Assembly (NCBI GenBank): GCA_020466095.1
Contig: CM035808.1
Location: forward strand, 79,765,779 to 79,829,778
DNA: 64,000 nucleotides
Direction: 5' to 3'
DNA from: Chlorops oryzae
Taxonomy: Eukaryota; Arthropoda; Insecta; Diptera; Chloropidae
In this document: positions 33,233-44,429 of the stretch, piece after piece
Position numbering within the stretch: position 1 is the first letter of the stretch
Layout of the letters: every line of letters begins with the position of its first letter
Notes under the pieces: generated by a model
Databases searched by the model: none
The model's input: only the letters and a program-made list of their open reading frames with translations
What the model was told of the DNA's origin: nothing
Program-made: the position numbers and the translations under genes

Positions 33233-34398
33233 TAACACTAGTTTACAAAAAATATGGGTAGCGCTAAAACAAATTTTTTCTAACTAATTAAAGGTCTCTG
33301 ATCTCGAAAATGGCATCCATATGTATTTCCAAAGAACAGTTTCTGAGATATATGCAAAAAATGAGTTTTTTCGTTAATTTTTGATTTCTTACTAAATAAG
33401 TCAACAACTGTTGATTTTAAAAAAACTTTTATATATATAATTTAAAAGAAAAAAAATTACCCATTAAATTGGTATATCACACGATTTAATTGATGGCTTA
33501 GTTTTTGAAATATGGACAAAAAAGTTAGAAAAAATGGAATTTTTTACGATTTTTTCCCATTTGACAAAGTTCAACTTTGATTTTCGACTGGAAATATTTT
33601 TTTTTTACATTTTTTACATTTTTTTTTTGATAACTTACGATAAAAAACTGCTATTTTAGCTATACAAAAAATGTTATTTAATCCAAATCGGTTGAGAAAC
33701 TATGAAGCTATGGTGTATAATGCTAATGAACTCAAACTCAGAAACGTTTCATTTCCCCAAATTTCAAATTCTGATTTGACACTATATGTATGAACAACTT
33801 CAGAATTTTATGTATATTAATTTTTTTGGAATCTTGTAACAACTATACTAAAGTTCAAGTAGTAATGTATGTTGAGTGATGGGGATAATGCTAAGTGAAA
33901 ATGAGTGTTATCAACCTACTGTCTTCTTTCTAATGTGCACAAAAGCACTTAGAAGTATGGTACGAGTATTTGCAAAATTATATGAATATGTCACTTTTAA
34001 TCCTGGGCATTTCACAGTTGGGCTGGATCGACCTTAGCTTTCTTACTTTCCCCTCTCGGACGAAAGTAACTTTTTCCACTTTTTGTTTTCCTTTTATGGT
34101 TTGTAACATCTTCACGAAGTTGCATCCAACAAAAATTGCTCATCATGCCCTGGTCCCAAAGTCCTTCATATCGTTTCTCCATTATTGCTATATTCTCATG
34201 GAACCTTTCTCATTGCTCGTCGCTCTCTGCTCCTAGGTTTAGAGGAAATTTATCCAAATGACTGTGGAGAAAATGCATTTTAAGAGACATGCGGGCCCCT
34301 GCAGTCAATAAAGTTCATGAATTTAAAGAAACAAGATTTCAAAGGTCGTAGCATTACATACCGATTGCATGAAAGCTTTCAAACATGTGTTGTATTTT

Positions 34399-35565
34399 TA
34401 TACCCAGCGTAAGCGGGGTATATTAGTTTTGTGCGAATCTTGTAACAGGGAGAACTAAGCTCCGGAGATATAGACATATATATATAGAAATGATCAGGAT
34501 CAAAAACTGAATCGATTTAGACATGTCCGTCTGTCCGTTCATCCGTCCGTCTGTCCGTCCGTCCGTGGTCGGATCTCCTCCGAAACGGCTGGACCAATCA
34601 AGTCGAAATTTGGCACACAGGTATATCGGGATCCGAGTATGATCCTAAGTAAAAATGGGAGACATCCGCCCACTGCCACGCCCACAAATGAATATAATGT
34701 GTTTTCAGTAAAATGCTTGTAACTTGCGAACCACTCAACACATTCCATTGATATTTGGTGTACTGGTAAACTACGAAAAGGGACATATCCTGGCAAAAAA
34801 TGGACGCCGCCCTCCGTGAGCCACGCCCACAAATAAGCCCACAAATCAGGGCTTATCGTAACCTGTGAAGTAAAAGGCGTAGAAGGTTCAAATTCGCAGC
34901 ATAGGTTGACCAAGGCGAATGAAAGGTATAGGAAAAAAATTTATATGGCCCGCCCACTTCCACGCCCACAAATGGAGATTTTTCGTAACTTCCGAAGTAA
35001 AAGGCGTAGAAGCTTCAAATTCGCAACATAGGTTCACCAAGGCAAACGAAAGGTGTAGGGAAAAAATTTAACTGGCCCGCCCGCTGCCACGCCCACAAAT
35101 GAAGATTTTTCGTAACTTCCGAAGTAAAAGGCGTAGAAGCTTCAAATTCGCAACATAGGTTCACCAAGGCAAACGAAAGGTGTAGGGAAAAAATTTAACT
35201 GGCCCGCCCGCTGCCACGCCCACAAATGAAGATTTTTCGTAACTTCCGAAGTAAAAGGCGTAGAAGCTTCAAATTCGCAACATAGGTTCACCAAGGCAAA
35301 CGAAAGGTGTAGGGAAAAAATTTAACTGGCCCTCCCGCTGCCACGCCCACAAATGAAGATTTTTCGTAACTTCCGAAGTAAAAGGCGTAGAAGCTTCAAA
35401 TTCGCAACATAGGTTCACCAAGGCGAATGAAGGGTGTAAGGAAATAATTTATGTGGCCCTCCCACTGCCACGCCCACAAATAGAGAAGAAAAACATAGTG
35501 CACTCATAATGTCGGGACGCTGGGTATTTCAAAGTCGGGCTTGACCGACTTTAGCTTTCTTATTT
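34399..35565 (+). mobile_element. DINE-1/Helentron-like repeat, copy 1
   Basis: Starts tatacccagcgtaagcgggg and ends gggtatt plus a hairpin (gtcgggcttgaccgac) and ttctTatttgttt. A (C)CGTCTGTCCGT microsatellite lies at 34526-34570. This order (subterminal inverted TATACCC/GGGTAT, internal CCGTCTGTCC, terminal hairpin) is that of fly DINE-1-type Helentron-associated repeats. It contains a 127-bp minisatellite and is inserted in a transposase gene. Confidence 0.6.
34850..35480 (+). repeat. 127-bp minisatellite within the DINE-1-like repeat
   Basis: The word gatttttcgtaacttccgaa begins at 34977, 35104, 35231 and 35358, and a diverged fifth unit starts near 34850, giving a period of 127 bp. Units share gtaaaaggcgtagaagcttc and ctgccacgcccacaaatg. 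The middle units are almost identical, so the expansion is recent. Confidence 0.93.
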
Positions 35566-37587
35566 GTTTCATTATTAATTTGGTTCCGTTTGTTTCCTAA
35601 AAATGCTTGAATTACTTGATGAAAGGAATATCAAGCTGTTGCCTCATTTTCTGGCCCGTCAAATAAACCAGCTTTAATTTTTTCACACGATATTTTTTGA
35701 AACTTCGACCTTAGGTATTTAAGCGCTCTATTTTCTGGGTTTTTATCTAATGCCCTTACAAAGTATAATAACGTTTTCCTTCTCAACGAGAGCTTCTTCG
35801 GATACGTTGCTCCTTCCCAGTACATGGTGGTCGCGCTTTGGCCACTGACTTTGAATGAAGTGTTCTTCATCTGCTCTGCTGTCCCACAAACATAAAAAGC
35901 AGCAATGTTTGGTGTAGCCACCTTGCAGGCCAGTGAGAATGGCTACGACTTTCAGGTCACAGCATATCTTCCACTTAAACAATTCATAATTAAGCAATTT
36001 GAGAAGCTCTTTCATTTGCGCGTAGGTTTCTTTTCTATTTGTGGAGTGGCCAACCAGAACCGATGGTTTTTTATTTCCCTTATGGAGTAGGGCAGCCTTT
36101 ATACTGTTTTTGTTGCTGTCAATGAAAAGGCGCCACTGACTGGTATCGTGGAATTCTCCAAAGCGTGCGATTAAACCTTGAATGTCATTGCAGTAGCAAA
36201 AATTACCCATTACCGAAAAAAAACTGTTCTAAATTTCTGTTTCGTTTTCTGTAATATGTTATACGAGTTTGGGGCTCCAAAAATCCACGTTCTTTTAATT
36301 GAGATGCAAGCATCTCCGCATTTTCCTTAGACAAGTTAAGGTCGCGACAAAGATCACTTAAAGATGCTTGATTGAAAGGGCTCACTTTTGGGCGTTCTTC
36401 TTCGGATTCACTGGACGCACTCCAATTGGAACATTGTGGGCCTTTTACGCCACTCATTCTCGGCTTCGGATCTGGTGGCTCTACTTTCAAGCTTCGAAGA
36501 GAACGAAGTACGGGTTTTATTGTTGATTGCACTATCAGATATACTACTTTTCGAAATTTTTCTCCATGAATGCGGGTCAGGCAGAAGTAGCAGTCAGTTA
36601 CGTGGTCGATCGGTTTTCTCCACTCCATGGCCGTATCAAAATTTAAGCCTCTTTTCATTCTACTTCTAATATCTTGTGGCCGATTAGAACACGACTTACA
36701 TACAGATTGTGGAGTCCATTGCTTGTCAACATTAAGGGCGCGATACCCAAAATAAAGCTCATAAGCTGCTAAAATGGTTTTCCACAGTTTTATTTGTCTA
36801 TTTTTATTAAAAATGTACTCGCCGCAAACGAAACAAAACTTTTCAAGTGAGTGCTTGCACATTTTCAAAAATAATTATTTTGTTTTTATATTTTATAAGA
36901 ATATAAATGCAACAGTGTAAGAAAGCTACGGTCGATCCAGCCCAACTGTGGAATACCCAGGATTAAAAGCAGGGCGTGCAACCGGAACAGAAACCGTAAC
37001 CGTTACCGATTTTAACCGATTTATTTTCCTAATCGAAATAAAACCGATACTTTGTTTTTTTTTGGAAACCGGTTCCCGAATCAAAACCAAAACACCGAAA
37101 CCGGTTCGAAACGGTTTCTGAAACAATTTCCAAATCTTCCCCAAAATTTCAATTTTTTTCATGTTCGCTCATTAATACGCCACGTAAACATTCAGTCTGG
37201 CTGATCAGTCACCCGTGTGCGCGTTTATGTACTCTTGCCTATACATTTCCCTTCATATGTCGGTGTGCCGCACACGTGTCTTTTTCACTAAAACAAATAA
37301 CTGACTCATTCAGTCAATGTGACTCTTAATCAATTACATTCTATGTTATGTTTACATGAGCACTTGATATGTATTTACTCGACACGTTTAAGACTATCTG
37401 TCTTTTTTTGCCACCAGTAAAAATCGTGTGTACTACTCGCTCGTAATTTCCCCGCCAATGCATTGAACTGTAAACTTTTACTCTGAGGTGCCATTCGAAA
37501 ATCGACAGTCGCGTTTGAACTAGTGCCGAAGTAGAGGCAAAAGGGTCAATTCAGTAAATTTGCTATACTACGATGATAGATGGGGGA

Positions 37588-37670
37588 CCGGCCCGCGCTG
37601 TCGTAGCTAACAGCGTAGCGCGTGCGCCCCGCGATCCGAAGGACTCAGGTTCAAATCCCGGGCCAAGCGA
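37588..37670 (+). ncRNA. tRNA-like (SINE head) segment
   Basis: Contains a B-box-like ggttcaaatcc (37648-37658) followed by cgggcc and a T run (37678-37692), with a GC-rich 5' half containing tagctaacagcgtag as a weak A box. The T run could act as a Pol III terminator. I cannot fold it into a credible functional tRNA, so I call it a tRNA-derived SINE relic. Confidence 0.45.
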
Positions 37671-37879
37671 ACGCCGATTTTTTTTTTTTTTTAACTATTA
37701 GTAAAAATTGGGGTTTTAAGTGGAATAAAAAGCAAATATAGAAAAAAGAAAGGTTTCAAATTGGCCGAAAATGTTGAGCGAATTTGTGCGCAAAGTTGTC
37801 AGACAGCATTGGTGAAGACTTGTTTTTCAATCCAATTATTTGAGTTTTTCGAAACATGTCATTCTTCCAAATTTTTTCG

Positions 37880-37960
37880 CCTGCGACAGGAATCGAACTC
37901 GAGCCCTTCATATTGCCAAGCGAATACGCTTTCACTACGCCACTGACCTATCTGACTCAC
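37880..37960 (-). ncRNA. tRNA-like segment, opposite strand
   Basis: The minus strand reads cagtggcgtagtgaaagcg (A-box-like), then about 35 nt later gagttcgattcctgtcgca (B box GTTCGATTCC). Spacing fits an internal Pol III promoter. It is probably a second tRNA-derived relic carried in the hAT element. No anticodon arm was confirmed. Confidence 0.45.
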
Positions 37961-39395
37961 GCACAGAAAATATATTAGATTAATGTGTGGGCAAATTTGA
38001 ACTGTTGAATATGCCACTAGTTAGGTTCTACTGTTCGTGTCTCTACTCGCGTACTAGTTCTTTTTCCTATACTCGAGAACTACTCGCTAGGGCACAATTG
38101 ACCCCACTCTTCCTACAGGGTACTTAATTTTCTCAAAACATTTGCTCGTGAGTCTGACTCTAGAATATTGAAATTTCTTAACGTGTACATGTGTATTGAC
38201 AACGCCTTTAATTTTGTGCTGTGAATATCAATGGTCTATAAAGCGAACCCGACACGGTACTGAATTGCTTACTGAATCCTGAAAGGTTAAGGTGCGTTTG
38301 ATGTCTATATTTCGAAGTAAAGATTTTATTTGTACTGCAACGACAGTTGGACATATTGTTATAGAGTTTGCTTTGCAAGAGATTAATCTTGATTTTTTTC
38401 CGCGGTTCTTAAAATCTTTGAAAAACCGTAACCGGAACGAAACCATACCAAAACCAAAATAGTTTTTTTCAGAACGAAACCGTAATCGAAACCATAATCA
38501 TTTCATAACCAAAACCATAACCCGAACGTTATTTGTTTCGTTTGCACGCCCTGATTAAAAGTGACGTATTTATATAATTTTGCAAATACTCGTACCATAC
38601 TTCTAAGTGCTTTTGTGCACATTAGAAAGAAGACAGCAGGTTGATAACACTCATTTTCACTATTATCCCCATCATTATCCCCATCACTCAACATACATTA
38701 CTACTTGAACTTTAGTATAGTTGTTACAAGATTCCTAAAAAAAAAATAAAATACATAGAATTCTGAAGTTGTTCATACAAATAGTGTCAAATCAGAATTT
38801 GAAATTTGGGGAAATGAAACGTTTCTGAGTTTGAGTTCATTAGCATTATACACCATAGCTTCATAGTTTCTCAACCGATTTTGATGAAATAACATTTTTT
38901 GTATAGCTAAAATAGCAGTTTTTTATCGTAAGTTATCAAAAAAAAATGTAAAAAATGTTAAAAAAAAATTTTCCAGTCGAAAATCAAAGTTGAACTTTGT
39001 CAAATGAGAAAAAATCGTTAAAAACAATCAATTTTTTCTAACTTTTTTTGTCCATATTTCAAAAACTAAGCCATCAATTAAATCGTGTGATATACCAAAT
39101 TAAAGGTAACTTTTTGTCTTTTAAATTATATATATAAAAGTTTTTTAAAATCAACAGTTGTTGACTTATTTAGCAAGAAATCAAAAATTAACGAAAAAAC
39201 TCATTTTTTGCATATATCTCAGAAACTATTCTTTGGAAATACATATGGATGCCATTTTCGTGACCAGAGACCTTTAATTAGTTAGAAAAGAGGTGTTTTT
39301 GCGCTAACCAAGCAAAAATCCCAAAAATTGTAAAGTAGTGTAATCAGCACCTTAGTTTCTACCCTTCATCATGAATGTGCTCTATATAAATAATT

Positions 39396-40209
39396 ATACC
39401 CGACACACTCCGTGTCGAAGGTATATTGCGTTTGTGTGGTTGTGTGTAACACCCAGATCCAGTCGAGATAGACCATACAAAATGAATATAGAAATGATCA
39501 GCGTCACCAGGATATTCGATTTAGCCATGTCCGCCTGTCTGTCCGTCTGTTTGTATACAGTTTTCTTATCGAAGGAGTTGAGATATCTCAAAATTTGGTA
39601 TACGTACTCACAGGTACATGAGTAAGAACAAGTTCGAGAATGAACCCGATCGGACCATTTTTAAAGGTAGCTCTAGTACTAGGGTCTGTTATGAAAATCA
39701 AAAAAACTGCTCCAAAACCGGATTTTTACAAGATATTTTGATGAATTTTGATAGTTGAACATATTTGAAGTCAAGTTATTCAATGTCAAAAAATTGGCAA
39801 AGTTGGCGTGGCCGAAGGGCGTTTTCCGAAAATGGCTTCCTTCACCCGAAATTCAAATGTGTGTTGAACGAAATTTGGAAGTTATGCTTTCTTTGTAGCC
39901 ATAAACATCCTCTCCAAAATTTTTTTTGATAGGTGCATTATTAAGGGTACCTCCAGTACTAGCGTCTGTCACAAAAATCTCAAACCTGCCCCAAAATGGG
40001 ATTTTTTGGAAATATTCCACTGAAACATAGAATTTGAGCGCGTATTAAGGCCTCCGACTATAATTCAAAAAAATTGGAATAGTGGGCGTGTCAAAAGGGC
40101 GGTGTTCATAAAGAAATTTAACAAAAGTCGGTATATGGGGCGCCTCATGGCCTTAAACACCTCTTGATATTAAAAATTATTTGAATATGTGTGTCTGTGT
40201 CGTCTCCCC
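39396..40209 (+). mobile_element. DINE-1-like repeat, copy 2 (3'-truncated)
   Basis: Starts tatacccgacacactccgtg and runs through the ccgcctgtctgtccgtctg microsatellite to gtgtgtctgtgtcg, lacking the terminal hairpin present in copy 3 (57251-58105). The matching position in the right arm (about 49740) has no insertion, which delimits it. Confidence 0.65.
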
Positions 40210-40710
40210 GTTAAAAAATTTTCTTTTTCAATTGTCAGGATGGTTCGATTCCTTATTGAAAATATTTGAATATAATCAATAATTATAGGCTTTAATTAGT
40301 GTCTTTTTTATTTTTCCATAGTTTTATAAAATTTTTGTCTTATTTTTTTTAACATTTCAATATTTTCTTGTACATAAAATCTTTAACTAATTTTATTTTT
40401 TTTTTTTAAGTGTTACCATATTTCTGTTTTCTTCAGGGAACGTAACAGTTATTACTTATATAATAAAAGTTTAACAAAACAATACATTTTCTTACTTATA
40501 TTTTATTTTAAAAAATTGTACTGTTAAATATTGATGTTTCTAGTCAAACGATAACTTTTAAACTGAGACAAATATTTTTTGGTGAAAAATAATAATAAAA
40601 TAAGTACCTACATATTACCATTTTGGTGTTTTTTACGAATTTTAGTATAATCTGTTTTTTTAATATATGGGTCAAATGTTCCCAACTGGGCCACTGTAAA
40701 ATCGATAGTC

Positions 40711-41061
40711 TCAGATTTGAGTGATACGGCATTCGATATCCTGAGTCCCTCCTGATTGTTTCAAAGTCGTGGCGCTCTTTACCCATTTATGGACAATTAC
40801 GTCGCCAAAGCTCACCTTTGGTTTCATCATTTTGCTTTTTAATAAAAATTCCTTTCCACTATCTATGTTTTTCAGCTTAAAGCTTTTAGAATATTCTTCT
40901 ACATCTTCTAAGAGTATATTTGAAATTTCTAGCTCCTCTAACTTATTTTCTTCCTTGTTATCTACGAATTTTACTTTCTTTTTATTTGAGGAGACTGGAT
41001 TAGGTCTACAAATTTTGACATTTAATTTGGTGTTCCGGTATATTGACCTTGACCGGGCCGC
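40711..41061 (-). CDS. Unrecognised coding remnant shared by both arms (left copy)
   Basis: About 115 codons open on the minus strand. Blocks include RSIYRNTKLNVKICRPNPVS, KFVDNKEENKLEELEISNIL, MMKPKVSFGDVIVHKWVKSA and TQDIECRI before a TGA. The right arm (48300-48630, plus strand) encodes nearly the same protein, including the stop position, although with one internal stop. Conservation of the frame between arms suggests a real C-terminal coding exon of the element that makes up the palindrome. The start is not visible and I do not recognise the family. Confidence 0.45.
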   Translation of the reverse strand, partial: AARSRSIYRNTKLNVKICRPNPVSSNKKKVKFVDNKEENKLEELEISNILLEDVEEYSKSFKLKNIDSGKEFLLKSKMMKPKVSFGDVIVHKWVKSATTLKQSGGTQDIECRITQI

Positions 41062-41626
41062 TGGGAGTTTGGCAATTATTTATCATTTGTTGCTCGTTAC
41101 AATATGTATATGGGCACTTCCGCAGGCCCTGAACGTACGTTCGTACGCTTTTGATGTTAAAAAAAAAACATAGAAAACCAACATTCTCCGAACATTTCTT
41201 TCTGCAATTAGATAAAGTTTTGGTAGCTCTTTATATTGTGCAAAAGACAGGCTACATCGGGTTTTAGTTCTTATAATAATTCCAAAAAACATGCGGACCC
41301 GAACGTACGAAAAATATAAGTCGAATTTTGCTGAGTCTATTTAAATGTAAAACTCTGCGATGTGGAACGGAATTTTGGAAAGCAGTTAATTTATTTTGAA
41401 AAATATTAGATGTAGCTTGCTTTTGGGTATTTTCACAACAAAATATCTCTATTGGTTTATTTACAATTAGCTTAAGAACCGGTCGCGAACGTACGGTCGC
41501 AAAGTACGTTTTTTCCATGTATTTTTTTTTCAGATTATCACCTTATATTGTATCTTTATAAGCGTGAAGAATGTTTATAACACTAAATTTTGTGAAGAAA
41601 CAAGAGTAAATTTAAAAAATTGCGTT

Positions 41627-43275
41627 TTAATATGTTTTATTTAATAATGTATAATAATAATGAGATATTAAAGTTTTTTTTTTAATGAATAAGGCCGTTC
41701 GTCCTGTGCTGAGCTCAAAATTCTCATCGCACAAAATTGAATGTATCATTCGGATACCAGGAACATTCGGAACATTACTCCATTTGTTCATTAAATTCGC
41801 GGATATCTGAGCAATTTTGTCGATTCCAACGTAAAAAAACCTTAATTCCACTAATGTGACAGTGGGCACAGTTATAAAATGAAAGTGCATCATTTAAAAC
41901 AATATTGCTTGTCTTCGTTAGCTGAAAAACTTTTCTTTTTACAGCCGCTCCAACACCATCGACAGCCCCTTTACCATGCGATGTGGCAAAAACATTCCAC
42001 TCAAGCACTTCACATTTGAATTCCGCCATTAAATCGGGCAAGCTCCAAAACATGAATTTGTTTTTGAATTGGCAACTGCTTCCGTCCGAAAAAAAGCAAA
42101 ATTTTATGAAAGTTTCCATGTTTTTGTTTAACATCTTCGACAATCATAGTTAGAAAGACGTAGACATCGGCTTTGCTATGACTTAAGCTATCGCTTATAA
42201 CGGCAACTGATATAGATTTTTGGTGCATCCATACAACGCAAGTAAAAATTGAAGCTTGGTTATAGCTAAAATGTACGCTTTGCACTTCGTTTTGGCAAAC
42301 CAGCCTATAATTTTCGGCGAAGTCATTTTGAAGGACAAGTTCTCCGGGCTTGATATTTTTCCTCATATCGGCAAAATAATTTTGCTGGTGCCGCTTTACA
42401 AAGAAGTGTGTCTTAAAAGTTGGTAGTTGAACTTCCAAATCATACAGTATGTCTGAAAACGGTGCTACGGAATTATTTAAAGTTATTCTATCATTGACCT
42501 TCCTCCAGTGTTGCCATTGCACAATTTCATCCATTTTCGACAGAAATTTAATTGATACAATTGATTCAATACCTTTTGTGCAGTTTTCGCAATCGTTGGT
42601 CATACAGCTTTCATTCTTAACATCACAGCAAGTTAATTTCAAAAAGCATTCAAAGGTATTGGGAAAAGATTTGATAATTGTTGCGCAACCTTTTAACCAA
42701 AAATTTAAATTGGCGTGATGAATACACACACACATGTTATGCGGTATTTTGGACGAAAGCTCAACGTATTTGTGTCGACATTCAAGAAATTTTGCCTTGC
42801 CTACGAACTCTTCAACTAATTCGCTTTTGTAAAGTTCATAAGCTTTCGATACGGTTATTAACATAAATCGTTTAGCAACGATGTTCCCATCAACATTGAG
42901 GGTATCCTTTTTGGCCGCCGACTGAACGCTTGTATCTTCCCGCAAGTAAAAATCTTTGGCCAGCTGCAACTTGCCCTCTGATCCTGAGTCAACTGTTGCA
43001 CAATTCGCGTTTTTGTCAATTGTTGGTTCAACATACTTTTGAAATAGTGCCGTAATAACCTCGATTTTTTTATTCAAATCGTTCGGCAATGCCCTTTCGG
43101 CCTTTTTAATAGCTTTTCCACGAGTTTGTTTAAATTTATACGCTTTATGACTTTCTTTTTGTACAGCTTCAATTTTCTTCCTTTCTCGGTATTCCCTCAA
43201 ACGTACCTGTTCTTTTTCTTGAATGTTTTTAAGCATCGTTTTATTTGTTGCTAGTGCTGACCGTCGTTTTCTCAT
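41627..43275 (-). pseudogene. Unclassified DDE-type transposase-like pseudogene (DFAENY / FATSHGKG family)
   Basis: The main frame (43275-42010) has a basic N-terminus, KFKQTRGKAIKKAERALP, KIPHNMCVCIHHANLNFWL, a cysteine cluster (CCDVKNESCMTNDCENC), VLQNDFAENYRLVCQNEVQS and ISDSLSHSKADVYVFL. A T-run frameshift near 42095 moves to a second frame with FFSDGSSCQFKNKFMFWSLP, FATSHGKGAVDGVGAAVKRK and a C-terminal HCHISGIKVF block. A stop and another shift precede the final VPGIRMIHSILCDENFELS. Three conserved acidic sites (DFAEN, SDSLSH, SDGSSCQFK) look like DDE-type catalytic positions. The family is recurrent in insects and cnidarians. I would compare it with Sola but cannot assign it. A diverged N-terminal homologue lies at 27545-28369. 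Confidence 0.65.
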
Positions 43276-43639
43276 TCTTTCAGCAGCTTTTTACGCAATT
43301 GTTTCAATTTTAGGGGATCGCTTTTTATTTTGTTTTTGTAACGCTTACGTTTTTCGTCTTGTGATTTATCCTAACCCATCTATGATAATGTATATCTAGG
43401 ATAAAAATTTATGCATTGAAATAAAACAAAAATATTACTTACGGTCGCGAACGTACGGAACTTTGACGGCAAAATACGAAAGACTGGGTGGTTGTATCCG
43501 CAGGAAAATTTTGATTTACGATTAGCGACGCCGACCTTGTTTAATTTACTTTGTTTCCAACACGTACTTTCCCTTACTATGAAGATACAGTGAAAAGAAG
43601 TTATTTATGGTCGCGAACGTATGGTTTGAACATAGATAG

Positions 43640-43935
43640 GAATCAAACTCTAAAATAACAGCAGTTGGAACTTCTTCTTGCCCCTTTGCATTTTTTTCTT
43701 TAAAATTGACTTAAGGAGAGAAACTTTGCAGAAAAAATGCGACCAAAACACATGTTGAAAAATTAAATACAAATATGTCTTACAACATAGCTCAAAATGA
43801 AAAATGTATATTTTTCACTTTGCAGATCAATTTACACATCAAAACGACTAAAATGTGTTAAAGCGCCATTGAATTATAAACATTTGAATATTTTTTTATG
43901 GTTATTCACAATCAAATTCTAAAATTATCAAACTT
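43640..43935. other. No feature seen
   Basis: AT-rich sequence between the transposase-like locus and the gag remnant. No repeat or ORF was recognised. Confidence 0.5.
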
Positions 43936-44425
43936 TTATTTTTCGGTTCTGGTTGACCGGCTGGCGGAAATGCCCATATGTTTGTTTATGAAATAATTCC
44001 TTCTACCATTTTTATCATGAAGGTTTTCTGATTCTTCCGCTAATTTTATTAAGTCTGCAATCGTTTTATCGTTTGAGCTTTCAAGTCTACTTTGCATATA
44101 AGGGTCTCTTACTCGAAAGATGAATTTGTTGGAAGCCAGTTTTCTATATTCACTAAGTGCTGATTTTGCCTCTATTTCCGTCCATGTCTTTTTAATAAAA
44201 AATTCTGCTTCATTTAACAAGAATTCTAGTCTACCACCGAATGTTGATACTCCCTCGTCCTCCTGTTGCTCTGCGCTTGCTATTTCTGACTAAATAGTTT
44301 CCAGGCTTCGCTTCTTTAAGAATTCTCTATTTATTAAATCGCAAAGTTCTATTATATTGAAACTGTCAACTACACTCTTTAATAATTCAACCCCTGTGAC
44401 AAACCCATCAACCTCTAAGCTTAAT
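43936..44425 (-). pseudogene. LTR-retrotransposon gag remnant
   Basis: One frame with a single internal stop reads VVDSFNIIELCDLINREFL, stop, SEIASAEQQEDEGVSTFGGR, LNEAEFFIKKTWTEIEAKSA, SNKFIFRVRDPYMQSRLESS and TIADLIKLAEESENLHDKNG. The helix-rich pattern ending in a basic tail is that of Gypsy/Copia-type gag capsid domains. It stops before any zinc knuckle. There are no LTRs nearby, so it is an isolated fragment in the loop of the palindrome. Confidence 0.55.
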
Positions 44426-44429
44426 TATC

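Larger units (their letters stand above)
34013..36868 (-). pseudogene. Unclassified insect transposase-like gene (CYFCL/SLKIHFLHSH family)
   Basis: The N-terminus at 36868 has a zinc-like CFVCGEYIF and then MEWRKPIDHVTDCYFCLTRI, a signature I associate with a widespread, poorly classified insect/hydra protein family. After a frameshift near 36205, the next frame has WRLFIDSNKNSIKAALLHKG, LNYELFKWKICCDLKVVAIL and GYTKHCCFLCLWDSRADEEH. A further shift gives KYLRSKFQKISCEKIKAGLF. A DINE-1-like repeat then interrupts, and the C-terminus continues at 34320-34013 with MSLKMHFLHSHLDKFPLNLG, SDEQ, an in-frame TGA, ERFHENIAIMEKRYEGLW and a basic tail ending KKAKVDPAQL inside the TIR. The conserved Asp/Cys/His pattern suggests a DDE-type transposase. 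The superfamily is not assigned. Confidence 0.7.
36970..38553. mobile_element. hAT element, non-autonomous, with tRNA-like boxes
   Basis: Ends CAGGGCGTGCAA (36970) and its inverted copy (to 38553), with an exact 8-bp duplication attaaaag (36962-36969 and 38554-38561). The subterminal regions are runs of AACCGRAACC-type words. There is no transposase. Two tRNA-like segments in opposite orientation lie in the middle. It splits the right TIR of the long-TIR element. Confidence 0.9.
32766..39351. mobile_element. Long-TIR DNA transposon carrying its own unclassified transposase gene
   Basis: Inserted in the left arm at cttag, which is duplicated on both sides (32761-32765 and 39352-39356). The ends start GTGCTGATTA, and after removing a MITE near the left tip both continue as acactagtttaca. 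The inverted arms then run about 33245-34045 and (36915-36969 plus 38562-39345), about 0.85-1 kb each. The single gene lies between them on the minus strand and its last codons lie within the arm. A DINE-1-like repeat (34399-35565), a hAT (36970-38553) and a MITE (32774-33232) are later insertions. Confidence 0.75.

Noticed and set aside
37588..37670. Functional tRNA gene
   Set aside because: The B box is good but no credible anticodon arm or acceptor pairing could be formed. It fits a SINE relic better.
39394..39625. ORFs over the CCGTCTGTCC microsatellites (also at 34539-34913 and 57228-57589)
   Set aside because: They are repeated translations of the non-coding DINE-1-like repeat.
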